DNA of 64,000 nucleotides from contig NZ_BJMM01000018.1 in assembly GCF_006539165.1 (NCBI RefSeq), positions 62,001-126,000 of the forward strand, given 5' to 3'. This document shows positions 25,984-35,190 of the stretch, piece by piece (the first letter of the stretch is position 1; each line of letters starts with the position of its first letter). Source of the DNA: Streptomyces cacaoi. Its GTDB lineage: Bacteria > Actinomycetota > Actinomycetes > Streptomycetales > Streptomycetaceae. A program made the position numbers and the translations under genes. A model generated the notes under the pieces. The model was not told where the DNA came from. It searched no databases and saw only the letters and a program-made list of their open reading frames with translations.

Positions 25984-26382
25984 GTGCCGACGACGACCAC
26001 TGTCCGTGAACTCCCGCATCCCGCACGGGCGGAGATCCGCCTGGAGACGGTGCTGCACGCCCTCGCCGACCCCATGCGGCTGCGCATCGTGCACACCCTG
26101 AGCGCCTACGGCGAGCTGGACGCCCCGGAGGGCGGGGACGGAGCGCTCGCCGGCGCCACCTGCTCCCAGGTGCCGCTCCCGGTCTCCCCGTCGACCGCCA
26201 CCCACCACTTCCGGGTGCTGCGCGAGGCCGGCGTGATCAACCAGTGCTACCGCGGCACCGCCAAGCGCAACTGCCTGCGCCGGGCCGACCTGGACGCCCT
26301 CTTCCCCGGCCTTCTCGACGCCGTGCTGACGGCCGTCGAACGGCGCCCCGCCGACGAGGAGCGCACGGAACGCTCCGGCTGA
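25984..26382 (+). CDS. ArsR-family (winged helix) transcriptional regulator
   Basis: 132 aa, GTG at 25984, probably leaderless. HTH core: RLETVLHALADPMRLRIVHTL then SPSTATHHFRVLREAGVINQ and the wing GTAKRNCLRRADLDALFPGLLD. The CxC metal motif of classical arsenic sensors is absent; the single Cys in ATCSQVPLPVS could be a thiol sensor. It is divergent from the old yellow enzyme, an arrangement common in Streptomyces where the ArsR protein represses the oxidoreductase. The inducer may be an electrophile, by inference. Confidence 0.87.
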   Translation: MPTTTTVRELPHPARAEIRLETVLHALADPMRLRIVHTLSAYGELDAPEGGDGALAGATCSQVPLPVSPSTATHHFRVLREAGVINQCYRGTAKRNCLRRADLDALFPGLLDAVLTAVERRPADEERTERSG

Positions 26383-26445
26383 ACCGGGGCTCCGGCGGGG
26401 CGGAACCCGGGTGCACGGGCCCGTCCTGGCTGTGATGCTGGGCGG

Positions 26446-27204
26446 ATGGATCCCCGCACCCGCTCGCTGCTCGCCCACGCCGATCATCCCGTCGCCGCAC
26501 CGCTGGGCGACGACTCCGTCGAACGACTGCTGCGGCACGCCCTGCCGGCCACGGGCGGGCGCGTGCTCGACCTGGGCTGCGGCCAAGGGACCTGGCTGCT
26601 GCGGGCGTTGGAGCTGGTGCCGGGGCTCGTCGCCGAGGGCGTCGACGTGTCCGAGGAGGCGCTGGAGCGGGCCCGGGCCGCCGCCGAGGCGGCCGGGACG
26701 GCACACCGGCTGACACTGCGCCGCGGCGCCGCGGACACCGAGGCCGCCGCGCTCGCCGACGCCGGGGACGGGCCGGGCTACGACACGGTGCTGTGCGTGG
26801 CGGCCTCGCACGCGTTCGGCGGACTGCTGCCCGTGCTCGACGCGTGCCGCCGCGTCCTGGCGCCGGGCGGCACGGTGCTGGTGGGCGACGCCTACTGGGA
26901 GCGTGAACCGAGCGCGGCCGCACGGGAGTTGCTCGGCGCGTACGAGGATCTGGCCGGCACCGTCGAGCGGATCACCGGGCAGGGCTGGGCCCCGGTCCAC
27001 GCCCATCTGAGCACCCGGCACGAACTGGACGACTACGAGTGGTGCTGGACGGGCTCCCTCACCCGCTGGGCCCTGGACCACCCCGCGCACCCCGACAGCC
27101 CCGAGGCGCTGCGTGCCGCGGCCGCACACCGGGAGGGCTGGCTGCGCGAGTACCGGGACAGCTTCGGCTTCGCCTGCTTCGTGCTGCGCCGCACGGCGGA
27201 GTGA
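26446..27204 (+). CDS. class I SAM-dependent methyltransferase
   Basis: 252 aa, ATG at 26446. Motif I is VLDLGCGQGTWLLRALELV (about residue 38), the acidic residue after strand 2 is in EGVDVSEEALERARA, the post-I region is DTVLCVAASHAFGG, and RVLAPGGTVLVGDAYWERE is motif III. Resembles small Streptomyces methyltransferases of unknown substrate. It has its own promoter region and ends before a shared terminator with glyS. Confidence 0.87.
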   Translation: MDPRTRSLLAHADHPVAAPLGDDSVERLLRHALPATGGRVLDLGCGQGTWLLRALELVPGLVAEGVDVSEEALERARAAAEAAGTAHRLTLRRGAADTEAAALADAGDGPGYDTVLCVAASHAFGGLLPVLDACRRVLAPGGTVLVGDAYWEREPSAAARELLGAYEDLAGTVERITGQGWAPVHAHLSTRHELDDYEWCWTGSLTRWALDHPAHPDSPEALRAAAAHREGWLREYRDSFGFACFVLRRTAE

Positions 27205-27270
27205 GTCGGGCACGGCGGACACCGCGGCTGCGACGGGCACGGTCAGTGCGGTGAACGGGCCCGGACAGAC

Positions 27271-27307
27271 GGAGGGCCCGGCCCCGGGATCCGGGACCGG
27301 GCCCTCC
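27271..27307. terminator. bidirectional terminator between methyltransferase and glyS
   Basis: GGAGGGCCCGG (27271-27281) pairs perfectly with CCGGGCCCTCC (27297-27307); the loop itself contains CCCGGGATCCGGG. It serves the convergent methyltransferase and glyS transcripts. Confidence 0.8.
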
Positions 27308-27335
27308 GCGGGCTCGGAACTGCTGCTCGGGCCGC

Positions 27336-28718
27336 TCAGCAGCCGATGAGGCGGCTCGCGAGGTACCCCTCGATCTGGTCGAGGGAGACGCGCTCCTGCT
27401 TCATCGTGTCGCGCTCACGCACGGTCACCGCGTTGTCGTCGAGGGTGTCGAAGTCGACGGTGACGCAGTACGGCGTGCCGATCTCGTCCTGGCGGCGGTA
27501 GCGGCGGCCGATGGCGCCCGCGTCGTCGAACTCGATGTTCCAGTGCCGGCGCAGCGTCTCGGCGAGGCCGCGGGCCTTGGGCGAGAGCCGCTCGTTGCGG
27601 GACAGCGGCAGCACGGCGACCTTGACCGGGGACAGCCGCGGGTCGAGCCGCATGACGACCCGCTTCTCCATCTTGCCCTTGGCGTTGGGCGCCTCGTCCT
27701 CGATGTAGGCGTCGAGCATGAAGGCGAGCATCGCGCGGTTCACACCGGCCGCCGGCTCGATGACGTAGGGCACCCAGCGCTCCCCGGCCTCCTGGTCGAA
27801 GTAGGAGAGGTCCTGGCCGGACGCCTTGGAGTGCGCGGTGAGGTCGAAGTCGGTGCGGTTGGCGACGCCCTCCAGCTCGGAGAACTCGGTGCCGCCGAAG
27901 TTGAAGCGGTACTCGATGTCGGCGGTGCGCTTCGAGTAGTGGGAGAGCTTCTCCTTCGGGTGCTCGTACCAGCGGATGTTCTCCTCGCGGATACCGAGGT
28001 CCCGGTACCAGGCCCAGCGCTGGTCCATCCAGTACTGGTGCCACTCCTCGTCCTCGCCCGGCTTGACGAAGAACTCCATCTCCATCTGCTCGAACTCACG
28101 GGTACGGAAGATGAAGTTGCCCGGCGTGATCTCGTTGCGGAAGGACTTGCCCGTCTGCGCGATGCCGAACGGGGGCTTCTTGCGCGCGGTCTGCTGGACG
28201 GCGGCGAAGTTGGTGAAGATGCCCTGGGCCGTCTCGGGACGCAGGTAGGCGACGGAGCCGGAGTCCTGGGTCGGGCCGAGGTGGGTGGCCAGCAGCCCGG
28301 AGAACTGCTTGGGCTCGGTGAACGCGCCCTTGTTGCCGCAGTGCGGGCAGTTGATGTCGGCCAGGCCGCCCTCGGGCTCGCGGCCGTGCTTGGCCTCGTA
28401 CGCCTCGACCAGGTGGTCGGCGCGGAACCGCTTGTGGCACGAGGTGCACTCGGTGAGCGGATCGGTGAAGGTGGAGACATGGCCGGATGCCTCCCAGACC
28501 TCGGGGGCCAGGATCACCGACGAGTCGATCCCGACCACGTCGTCGCGCGAGGTGACCATGGAGCGCCACCACTGACGCTTGATGTTCTCCTTGAGCTCCA
28601 CGCCCAGCGGACCGTAGTCCCAGGCGGCCCGCTGACCGCCGTAGATCTCGCTGCACGGATAGACGAAGCCACGGCGCTTGCTCAGGCTGACGATGGTGTC
28701 GATCTTGTCGGCGGCCAC
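27336..28718 (-). CDS. glyS: glycyl-tRNA synthetase, dimeric class II type
   Basis: 460 aa from the GTG at 28718, which has GAAGAGAG upstream and places VAADKIDTIVSLSKRRGFVY at the N-terminus as in Streptomyces homologues. Class II motifs: WDYGPLGVELKENIKRQWW, zinc-finger-like CTSCHKRFRADH...INCPHCG, AQGIFTNFAAVQQTARKKPP, FRTREFEQMEMEFFV, and PYVIEPAAGVNRAMLAFMLDAY (motif 3). The C-terminal anticodon-binding domain ends near DQIEGYLASRLIGC. It charges tRNA-Gly. It is divergent from the zinc operon. Confidence 0.97.
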   Translation of the reverse strand: MAADKIDTIVSLSKRRGFVYPCSEIYGGQRAAWDYGPLGVELKENIKRQWWRSMVTSRDDVVGIDSSVILAPEVWEASGHVSTFTDPLTECTSCHKRFRADHLVEAYEAKHGREPEGGLADINCPHCGNKGAFTEPKQFSGLLATHLGPTQDSGSVAYLRPETAQGIFTNFAAVQQTARKKPPFGIAQTGKSFRNEITPGNFIFRTREFEQMEMEFFVKPGEDEEWHQYWMDQRWAWYRDLGIREENIRWYEHPKEKLSHYSKRTADIEYRFNFGGTEFSELEGVANRTDFDLTAHSKASGQDLSYFDQEAGERWVPYVIEPAAGVNRAMLAFMLDAYIEDEAPNAKGKMEKRVVMRLDPRLSPVKVAVLPLSRNERLSPKARGLAETLRRHWNIEFDDAGAIGRRYRRQDEIGTPYCVTVDFDTLDDNAVTVRERDTMKQERVSLDQIEGYLASRLIGC

Positions 28719-28912
28719 GGTGCTCTCTTCATTAACGACGACGGAATACCCCAGATTACTTGGGGTCCAGGGCCCTGGAGCAAATTGGTTCGGGCCCCGC
28801 ACAGAGACTATCGGCCGGGGGTCGGCGGGCCGTCCCCGGAGCGCGTCCGGAGTGGGCCGGATGCCCCAACTCCCTTACGGAGAGCGACGATCACACTGCG
28901 CAATGCTTTAGT

Positions 28913-28927
28913 TGACAATCGTTTCCA
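28913..28927. promoter_or_regulatory. candidate Zur box 1
   Basis: TGACAATCGTTTCCA fits the Streptomyces Zur palindrome (TGNNAATNNNNNNCA type) and contains the end of a TTGACA-like -35 (28912-28917). A second box lies 22 bp downstream, two helical turns away. Confidence 0.65.
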
Positions 28928-28934
28928 TCTACGG

Positions 28935-28949
28935 TGAAAATGAGTGTCA
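28935..28949. promoter_or_regulatory. candidate Zur box 2, reaching the znuA start codon
   Basis: TGAAAATGAGTGTCA fits the Zur consensus with TGA/TCA ends and central AATG. Its last base is the A of the preferred znuA ATG at 28949, so a bound Zur would cover the transcription and translation start. Confidence 0.7.
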
Positions 28950-29974
28950 TGAACAACGGTCTCCGCCCACGCCGGCTCATACGCACCAGCGCCGCCCTCA
29001 CCGCACTCGGGCTCGGCGCCCTCTCCCTCGCCGCCTGCGGCAACGACTCCGGGGCGGAGGGCGGAAAGGTTTCCGTGTCCGCCTCCTTCTATCCCCTGGC
29101 CTACCTCGCCGAGCAGATCGGCGGGGAGCACGTGGAGGTGCAGAACCTGACCAAGCCGGGCGTCGAGCCGCACGACCTGGAGCTGAGCCCCAAGCAGACC
29201 GGGCAGCTGGGCGAGTCCGACCTGGTGGTCTACCTCAAGGGACTCCAGCCGGCCGTCGACGAGGCCGTCGACCAGTCCGGCGTCGAACACGTCGCGGAGG
29301 CCACCTCCTACACCTCGCTGGAGGAGCACGGCAACGACGTGCACGGCGAGGAGCACGGCGGCCACGAGCACGAGCACGGGGACGAGGGCCACGAGCACGG
29401 GGACGAGGGTCACGACCACGACCACGGCCATGAAGGCCACGATCACGGCGACATGGGCGGAAAGGATCCGCACGTTTGGCTGGATCCCGTGCGGTACGCA
29501 CAGATCGCCAAGGGCGTCGGCAAGGAACTGGCGAAGACCGACCCCGACCACAGGGCCGACTACGAGAAGAACACCGCCAAGCTCGTCTCGCGACTGACCT
29601 CGCTGGACAAGGAGTTCAAGAAGGGCCTGGCGAAGAAGGAGTCGGACACCTTCATCACCACACACGCGGCGTTCGGCTACCTCGCGGAGCGCTACGGCCT
29701 GCACGAGGAGGCGGTCGCCGGCCTCAACCCCGAGTCCGAGCCCAGCGCGGCGCGGATGAAGGATCTGCACCGGATCGCGAAGCAGGACGACGTCGACACC
29801 GTCTTCTTCGAGGACAACGCGAGCGACAAGACGGCCAAGACGCTCGCGAAGGACCTCCGGCTGAAGACCGGCGTGCTCAGCCCGCTGGAGACGGTGAAGG
29901 ACCCCAAGACGCAGGACTACTTCTCGGTGATGCACCAGAACCTGACGGCCCTCAAGAACGCCCTCGGCGCGTGA
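28949..29974 (+). CDS. znuA: zinc ABC transporter, substrate-binding lipoprotein
   Basis: 341 aa from the ATG at 28949; ATG 28940 and GTG 28934 are in frame, but a start at 28949 suits a leaderless transcript. Lipoprotein signal with lipobox LSLAAC. Cluster 9 metal-binding fold: ASFYPLAYLAEQIGGEHVEV, GVEPHDLELSP (ligand His), a long His/Asp/Glu-rich loop with more than ten His (HGGHEHEHGDEGHEHGDEGH), DPHVWLDPVRYAQIAKGVGK, ITTHAAFGYLAERYGL and VFFEDNASDKTAKTLAKDL. It captures Zn(II) at the outer membrane face for ZnuBC. First gene of the operon, behind the Zur boxes. Confidence 0.96.
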   Translation: MNNGLRPRRLIRTSAALTALGLGALSLAACGNDSGAEGGKVSVSASFYPLAYLAEQIGGEHVEVQNLTKPGVEPHDLELSPKQTGQLGESDLVVYLKGLQPAVDEAVDQSGVEHVAEATSYTSLEEHGNDVHGEEHGGHEHEHGDEGHEHGDEGHDHDHGHEGHDHGDMGGKDPHVWLDPVRYAQIAKGVGKELAKTDPDHRADYEKNTAKLVSRLTSLDKEFKKGLAKKESDTFITTHAAFGYLAERYGLHEEAVAGLNPESEPSAARMKDLHRIAKQDDVDTVFFEDNASDKTAKTLAKDLRLKTGVLSPLETVKDPKTQDYFSVMHQNLTALKNALGA

Positions 29975-30089
29975 GACCGGGAAGAGCAGTGCCCCCGCGT
30001 GGCGCGGTGACGACGAGAAGCCCGGTGAGCACCGGGAGCGACGAGGCGGCCGCGGCGCGAGCGGCCGGATGAGGAAGGCGGAGACCCCC

Positions 30090-30932
30090 ATGGGCGCACA
30101 GACCGACGGCCCCGGCCCCGACGGCGGCCTCCCGCACGGCGACGGTACGGCAGCGGCCCCCGTCACGCTGCGCGGGGCGACGGCGGCGCTCGGTGGCCGG
30201 CCGGTACTGCGCGGTATCGATCTGACCGTGGAGCGCGGTGAGACGGTGGCGCTGCTGGGCGCCAACGGCTCCGGCAAGTCGACGACGATCCGCGCCGTGC
30301 TCGGCCAGGTACCGCTGACCGGCGGCTCCCTGGAGCTGTTCGGCACCCCGCTGGCCCGGTTCCGCGACTGGCGGCGCATCGGCTACGTGCCGCAGCGCTC
30401 GACCGCCGCCGCGGGGGTGCCGGCGACGGTGCGCGAGGTGGTCTCCGCCGGCCGGCTGGCCCGGCGCCGGTTCCGTCCGCTCGGCAGCGCCGACAAGACC
30501 GCCGTGCGCGAGGCCTTGGAGCTGGTCGGCATGGCGGACCGCGCCCGCGACCCGGTCGAGGCGCTCTCCGGCGGGCAGCACCAGCGGGTGCTCATCGCCC
30601 GGGCGCTGGCCGCAGCGCCCGAACTGCTGATCATGGACGAGCCGTTGGCGGGGGTGGACGTGGCCAGCCAGGAGGTGCTGGCGCAGACGCTGCGCGACCA
30701 GGTGGCGCAGGGCACCTCGGTGCTGCTGGTGCTGCACGAACTCGGGCCGCTCGCCCCGCTGATCGACCGGGCGGTGGTGCTCAGGGACGGCCTGGTGGAG
30801 CGCGTGGAGAACCCGGACCGGCTGCACGACCTGGCCTGCCATCCGCACGGCAGCGTCCCGGTGGAACACACGGGTCCGACGATCGAGCAGGGACTCTCGG
30901 TCGGCGGCACGGAGACGAAGGCACGCATATGA
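30090..30932 (+). CDS. znuC: zinc ABC transporter, ATP-binding protein
   Basis: 280 aa from the ATG at 30090, with GGAG 7 bp upstream; an ATG at 30069 is in frame but poorer. Walker A GANGSGKST, Q-loop YVPQRST, signature LSGGQHQRVLIARAL, Walker B LLIMDEPLAGVD and switch His in LVLHELG. Powers Zn(II) uptake with ZnuA and ZnuB. It lies 115 bp after znuA and overlaps znuB by 4 bp (ATGA). Confidence 0.95.
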   Translation: MGAQTDGPGPDGGLPHGDGTAAAPVTLRGATAALGGRPVLRGIDLTVERGETVALLGANGSGKSTTIRAVLGQVPLTGGSLELFGTPLARFRDWRRIGYVPQRSTAAAGVPATVREVVSAGRLARRRFRPLGSADKTAVREALELVGMADRARDPVEALSGGQHQRVLIARALAAAPELLIMDEPLAGVDVASQEVLAQTLRDQVAQGTSVLLVLHELGPLAPLIDRAVVLRDGLVERVENPDRLHDLACHPHGSVPVEHTGPTIEQGLSVGGTETKARI

Positions 30933-31828
30933 CCGAGATGCTGGAATTCGCGTTCATGCAGCGGGCGTTGCTCGCCGCGCTGCTGGTGGGCATCGCCGCG
31001 CCCGCCGTGGGCATCTACCTCGTCCAGCGCCGTCAGGCGATCATGGGCGACGGCATCGGCCATGTGGCGCTGACCGGCGTCGCGCTCGGCTTCCTGCTGA
31101 GCACCAACCCGGTGTGGATGGCCGTGCTCGTCTCCTCGGTGGGCGCGATCGCCATGGAGCTGATCCGCTGGTACGGCAAGGCGCGCGGCGACATCGCGCT
31201 GGCGATGCTGTTCTACGGCGGCATGGCCGGCGGCGTCATGCTCATCAACCTCTCGAACAACGGCTCCAACGCGAACCTCACCACCTACTTGTTCGGCTCC
31301 ATCACGACCGTCTCGTCCTCGGACATCGTGGCGATCGTGGGACTGTCGGTGTTCGCGCTGGCCGTCTCGCTGGGGCTGCGGCGGCAGTTGTTCGCGGTCT
31401 GCCAGGACGAGGAGTTCGCACGGGTGACGGGGCTGCCGGTGCGGCTGCTGAACCTGCTGCTGGCCGTGACGGCGGCGGTCACCGTCACCGTCGCGATGCG
31501 GGTGGTGGGGCTGCTGCTGGTCAGCGCGCTGATGGTGATCCCGGTGGCCGCCGCGCAGCAGGCCACCCGGGGGTTCGCGGCCACGCTCGGGCTGTCGGTG
31601 CTCTTCGGTGTCGCCGTCACGCTTTCGGGTACGGCGACCTCGTACTACGTGGATGTGCCGCCCGGAGCCAGCATCGTCATCCTGGCCATCGCGCTGTTCA
31701 TCGTCGTCACGGCGCTCGCCGCGCCGCTGGCCCGGCGCAGGGCGAGGGCTGTCGCGGCGCAGGGGGAAGACGGCACCCTGGGAGCCGACGAGGGGCGGGA
31801 GAGGGAGGGCCGGCCCACCAGGGTGTAA
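30929..31828 (+). CDS. znuB: zinc ABC transporter, permease
   Basis: 299 aa. ATG overlaps the znuC stop. About 8-9 membrane segments; ABC-3 family motifs AIMGDGIGHVALTGVALGFLL and VTGLPVRLLNLLLAV, and a late segment LLLVSALMVIPVAAAQQATRG. Forms the membrane channel for Zn(II). The C-terminus has a short charged tail. The zur gene follows after 85 bp. Confidence 0.95.
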   Translation: MTEMLEFAFMQRALLAALLVGIAAPAVGIYLVQRRQAIMGDGIGHVALTGVALGFLLSTNPVWMAVLVSSVGAIAMELIRWYGKARGDIALAMLFYGGMAGGVMLINLSNNGSNANLTTYLFGSITTVSSSDIVAIVGLSVFALAVSLGLRRQLFAVCQDEEFARVTGLPVRLLNLLLAVTAAVTVTVAMRVVGLLLVSALMVIPVAAAQQATRGFAATLGLSVLFGVAVTLSGTATSYYVDVPPGASIVILAIALFIVVTALAAPLARRRARAVAAQGEDGTLGADEGREREGRPTRV

Positions 31829-31913
31829 TGACCGCTCCGGGGTTGCGCCTGGCACAATGGGGCGACGGAGACGCTTCAACTCCCCGGAGCCGACGAACGT
31901 AAGGAGCCAGAGC

Positions 31914-32327
31914 GTGACCACCGCAGGTCCCCCGGTACGCGGCCGGTCGACCCGGCAGCGCGCCGCCGTCTCGGCGGCTCTCGCCGAGGTCGAGGAGTTC
32001 CGCAGCGCACAGGAACTGCACGACATGCTCAAGCACCGGGGCGACTCGGTCGGGCTGACCACCGTCTACCGCACTCTTCAGTCCCTGGCGGACGCCGGGG
32101 AGGTCGACGTCCTGCGCACCGACGAGGGCGAGGCCGTCTACCGGCGCTGCCGCAGCGACGACCACCACCACCATCTGGTGTGCCGCAAGTGCGGCAAGGC
32201 CGTCGAGGTCGAGGGCCCCGCCGTCGAGAAGTGGGCGGCCTCGGTGGCCGCCGAGCACGGCTTCGTCGATGTCGGCCACACCGTCGAGATCTTCGGCACC
32301 TGCCAGGAGTGCGCCTCGGCCCGCTGA
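31914..32327 (+). CDS. zur: zinc uptake regulator (Fur family)
   Basis: 137 aa, GTG at 31914 with AAGGAG upstream. Fur fold: RQRAAVSAALAEVEEFRSAQELHDML, VGLTTVYRTLQSLADAGEVDVL recognition helix, metal-binding DDHHHHLVCRKCGKAVEVEG, and the structural zinc Cys pair completed by CQECASAR. As a Zn(II)-dependent repressor it should act on the two Zur boxes upstream of znuA, closing a feedback loop. It is the last gene of the zinc cluster. Confidence 0.95.
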   Translation: MTTAGPPVRGRSTRQRAAVSAALAEVEEFRSAQELHDMLKHRGDSVGLTTVYRTLQSLADAGEVDVLRTDEGEAVYRRCRSDDHHHHLVCRKCGKAVEVEGPAVEKWAASVAAEHGFVDVGHTVEIFGTCQECASAR

Positions 32328-32351
32328 CGCCCCGGGCCGCCCCGGTCCCCT

Positions 32352-32392
32352 GCCCCGTCGCCCGCGGTTCCCGCCGCGGCCGGCGGGGCTTT
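32352..32392 (+). terminator. terminator after zur
   Basis: GCCCCG...CGGGGC outer stem with an inner CCGCGG/CCGCGG stem and a TTCCCG loop, followed by TTTC; 25 bp behind the zur stop. Confidence 0.55.
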
Positions 32393-32405
32393 CGCACGGG
32401 TGGGC

Positions 32406-33185
32406 TCAGCCCCGCGCGGCGGCCTTGCGGGCCACCAGGGCCTCGACGCCGTCCAGTTGGAGCGCGAGGCCGATGTCGAAATCGAGGTCCTCGCCCGGCG
32501 GGGAGGACGACTCCGCGTACAGCTCGGGCCCGGCGGAGGCCAGCAGTTCCTCCAGCGCGGGGAACCGGCCGTTCGCGGTGAGGGACCGCAGCAGACGCCA
32601 GTAGCGCCGCTCCACGTCCTGCCAGGTGCCGCCGGCGCGTGTCGCCTCCTCGATGTCCGCGCCGAGCTGGAGCCGGCTGCGCACATAGCCGCTCAGGGTG
32701 ACGAGCACGGCCAGCTTCTCCTGGGCGTCCAGGCCGCTGTCGCGCAGCAGCGCGAGGCCCTGTTCCATCCAGGCCACGTCGTTGGGTGACAGCGGCGGGG
32801 AGCTGATCGGGATACGGACGTACCAGGGGTGTGCGCACAGGGCGGCGTAGTAGGCGCGGGCCCAGCGTTCGAGCCCCGCGCGGCGCTCCTCGGCCGCGGG
32901 CGCGGGCGGCGGGGTGCCCACGGCGGCGTCCTGCATGAGGATCAGCAGGTCGTCCTTGCCGGAGATGTAGCGGTAGAGCGCCATGGTGGTCACGCCGACC
33001 TCGGAGGCGACGCGGCTCATGGAGACGGCGGGCAGCCCCTCCCGGTCGGCGACGTCGACCGCCGCCGCGACGATCCGGTGCACGTCCAGACCGCGTGCGG
33101 GCCCCCTGCCGGGCCGCTCCCGCAGGCCCCAGGCGGCCTCGATCCCCACCGAGAGGCCGGTTTCCGGCCGTTCCTCCGTCGCCAT
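32406..33185 (-). CDS. TetR-family regulator of the DrrAB-type exporter
   Basis: 259 aa, ATG at 33185 with GGAAAGGTGG upstream. N-terminal HTH: LDVHRIVAAAVDVADREGLPAVSMSRVASEVGVTTMALYRYISGKDDLL; C-terminal TetR ligand-binding domain of the tetracycline-repressor-like type (PWYVRIPISSPPLSPNDVAWMEQGL). A ~40-residue extension precedes the HTH. It is divergent from the ABC exporter; three related palindromes spaced ~21 bp in between are its likely operators. The inducer would be the exported compound. Confidence 0.92.
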   Translation of the reverse strand: MATEERPETGLSVGIEAAWGLRERPGRGPARGLDVHRIVAAAVDVADREGLPAVSMSRVASEVGVTTMALYRYISGKDDLLILMQDAAVGTPPPAPAAEERRAGLERWARAYYAALCAHPWYVRIPISSPPLSPNDVAWMEQGLALLRDSGLDAQEKLAVLVTLSGYVRSRLQLGADIEEATRAGGTWQDVERRYWRLLRSLTANGRFPALEELLASAGPELYAESSSPPGEDLDFDIGLALQLDGVEALVARKAAARG

Positions 33186-33387
33186 CCGGCCACCTTTCCT
33201 CTGCTGCCACCGCTGCCTGCCGCGTCCCACCGGGCCCTGCCGGGCCCCGGCCCGTCCCGCCGCGGGCCGCTCCCGCTTCCCCCGCCGTGCCCGCGCCGCG
33301 CCCCGGCCGCCACCGCACCGTCTCACGCCCCCGGCGGCCCGCTCCCCCGGCCCCCGGAAAGCGGACGGCTTCCCTTCGCCACGGGAT

Positions 33388-33446
33388 CTGTGTATAGCAT
33401 AGACAGTAACGTGTACGGTATACACAGATGTGCGTACGGCATACAC
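33388..33446. promoter_or_regulatory. three phased TetR operators upstream of drrA-like gene
   Basis: CTGTGTATAGCATAGACAG (33388-33406), GTGTACGGTATACAC (33411-33425) and GTGCGTACGGCATACAC (33430-33446) are related imperfect palindromes with GTGTA/TACAC arms, centred about 21 bp apart (two helical turns). They end 22 bp before the ATP-binding protein start. The region is distinctly AT-rich and presumably holds the exporter promoter. Confidence 0.75.
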
Positions 33447-33467
33447 GGAAAGGGGGGTGGGCGCGTC

Positions 33468-34413
<946 letters not shown>

Positions 34414-34421
<8 letters not shown>

Positions 34422-35160
34422 GTACGCGGTGCTGACCGGCCGGGCGATCCGGCTGACCCGGCGGAGCCCGGACGCGCTGCTCATGGCGCTGGTGCTGCCG
34501 GTGCTGCTGATGCTCGTGTTCGTCTACTTCTTCGGCGGGGCGATCCAGGGCACGTCGGACGCCTATGTCACCTATGTCGCGCCGGGTGTGCTCATCCTGT
34601 GCGCGGGCTACGGCGCCTCGATGACGGCGACGACGGTCTGCGACGACATGACCGGCGGCATCATCGACCGCTTCCGCTCGATGAACACCCCCGGCACCGC
34701 CGTGCTGACCGGGCACGTGCTGGCCAGCGTGGTGCGCAACCTCGTCTCCACCGTGATCGTGCTGGCCGTCGCCCTCGCGATCGGGTTCCGGCCCGGCGCC
34801 GGAGCGGGCGGCTGGCTCGCCGCCGGCGGCATCCTGCTGCTGTATCTGTGCGCGCTCTCCTGGCTGGGCGCGGCGGCCGGGCTGCTGGCCAAGTCCCCCG
34901 AGGCGGCAGGCGGGTTCACCTTCTTCGTGCTCTTCCTGCCCTACCCCAGCAGCGCGTTCGTCCCCGTGGAGACGATGCCGGACTGGCTGCACGGCTTCGC
35001 ACGGAACCAGCCCGTCACCCCGGTGATCGAGTCCGTCCGCGCACTGCTGCTCGACCGGCCGTACGGCGACGCCCCCTGGACGGCCCTGCTGTGGTGCCTG
35101 GGGGTGCTGGCGGTGGCGCTGCCGCTGTGCGCCTGGCTCTTCCGGCGCCGGGTGGCCTGA
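34414..35160 (+). CDS. ABC-2 type exporter permease (DrrB-type)
   Basis: 248 aa, ATG overlapping the ATPase gene. Six hydrophobic segments; motifs of the ABC-2/DrrB family: ALVLPVLLMLVFVYFFGGAIQG, PGVLILCAGYGASMTATTVCDDMTGGIIDRFRSM, and NQPVTPVIESVRALLLDRP. It forms the membrane part of the two-component exporter. Substrate unknown; an antibiotic or toxic metabolite is likely. Confidence 0.92.
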
Positions 35161-35190
35161 GCCGGCGCCGGGGCGGCCCGCCCGCGGGTG

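Noticed and set aside
28719..28912. T-box riboswitch upstream of glyS
   Set aside because: A short hairpin-like CCCCA...TGGGG and the palindrome CCAGGGCCCTGG are present, but the T-box antiterminator core (GGUGGNACCGCG) is not seen.
28808..30379. Open frame of 523 codons opposite znuA and znuC
   Set aside because: Codon-position bias and motifs support the plus-strand zinc genes; the opposite frame has no recognisable domain.
30929..32327. Zur box immediately before zur
   Set aside because: I found no TGA...TCA palindrome of the Zur type between znuB and zur; zur is probably expressed by read-through or its own promoter.
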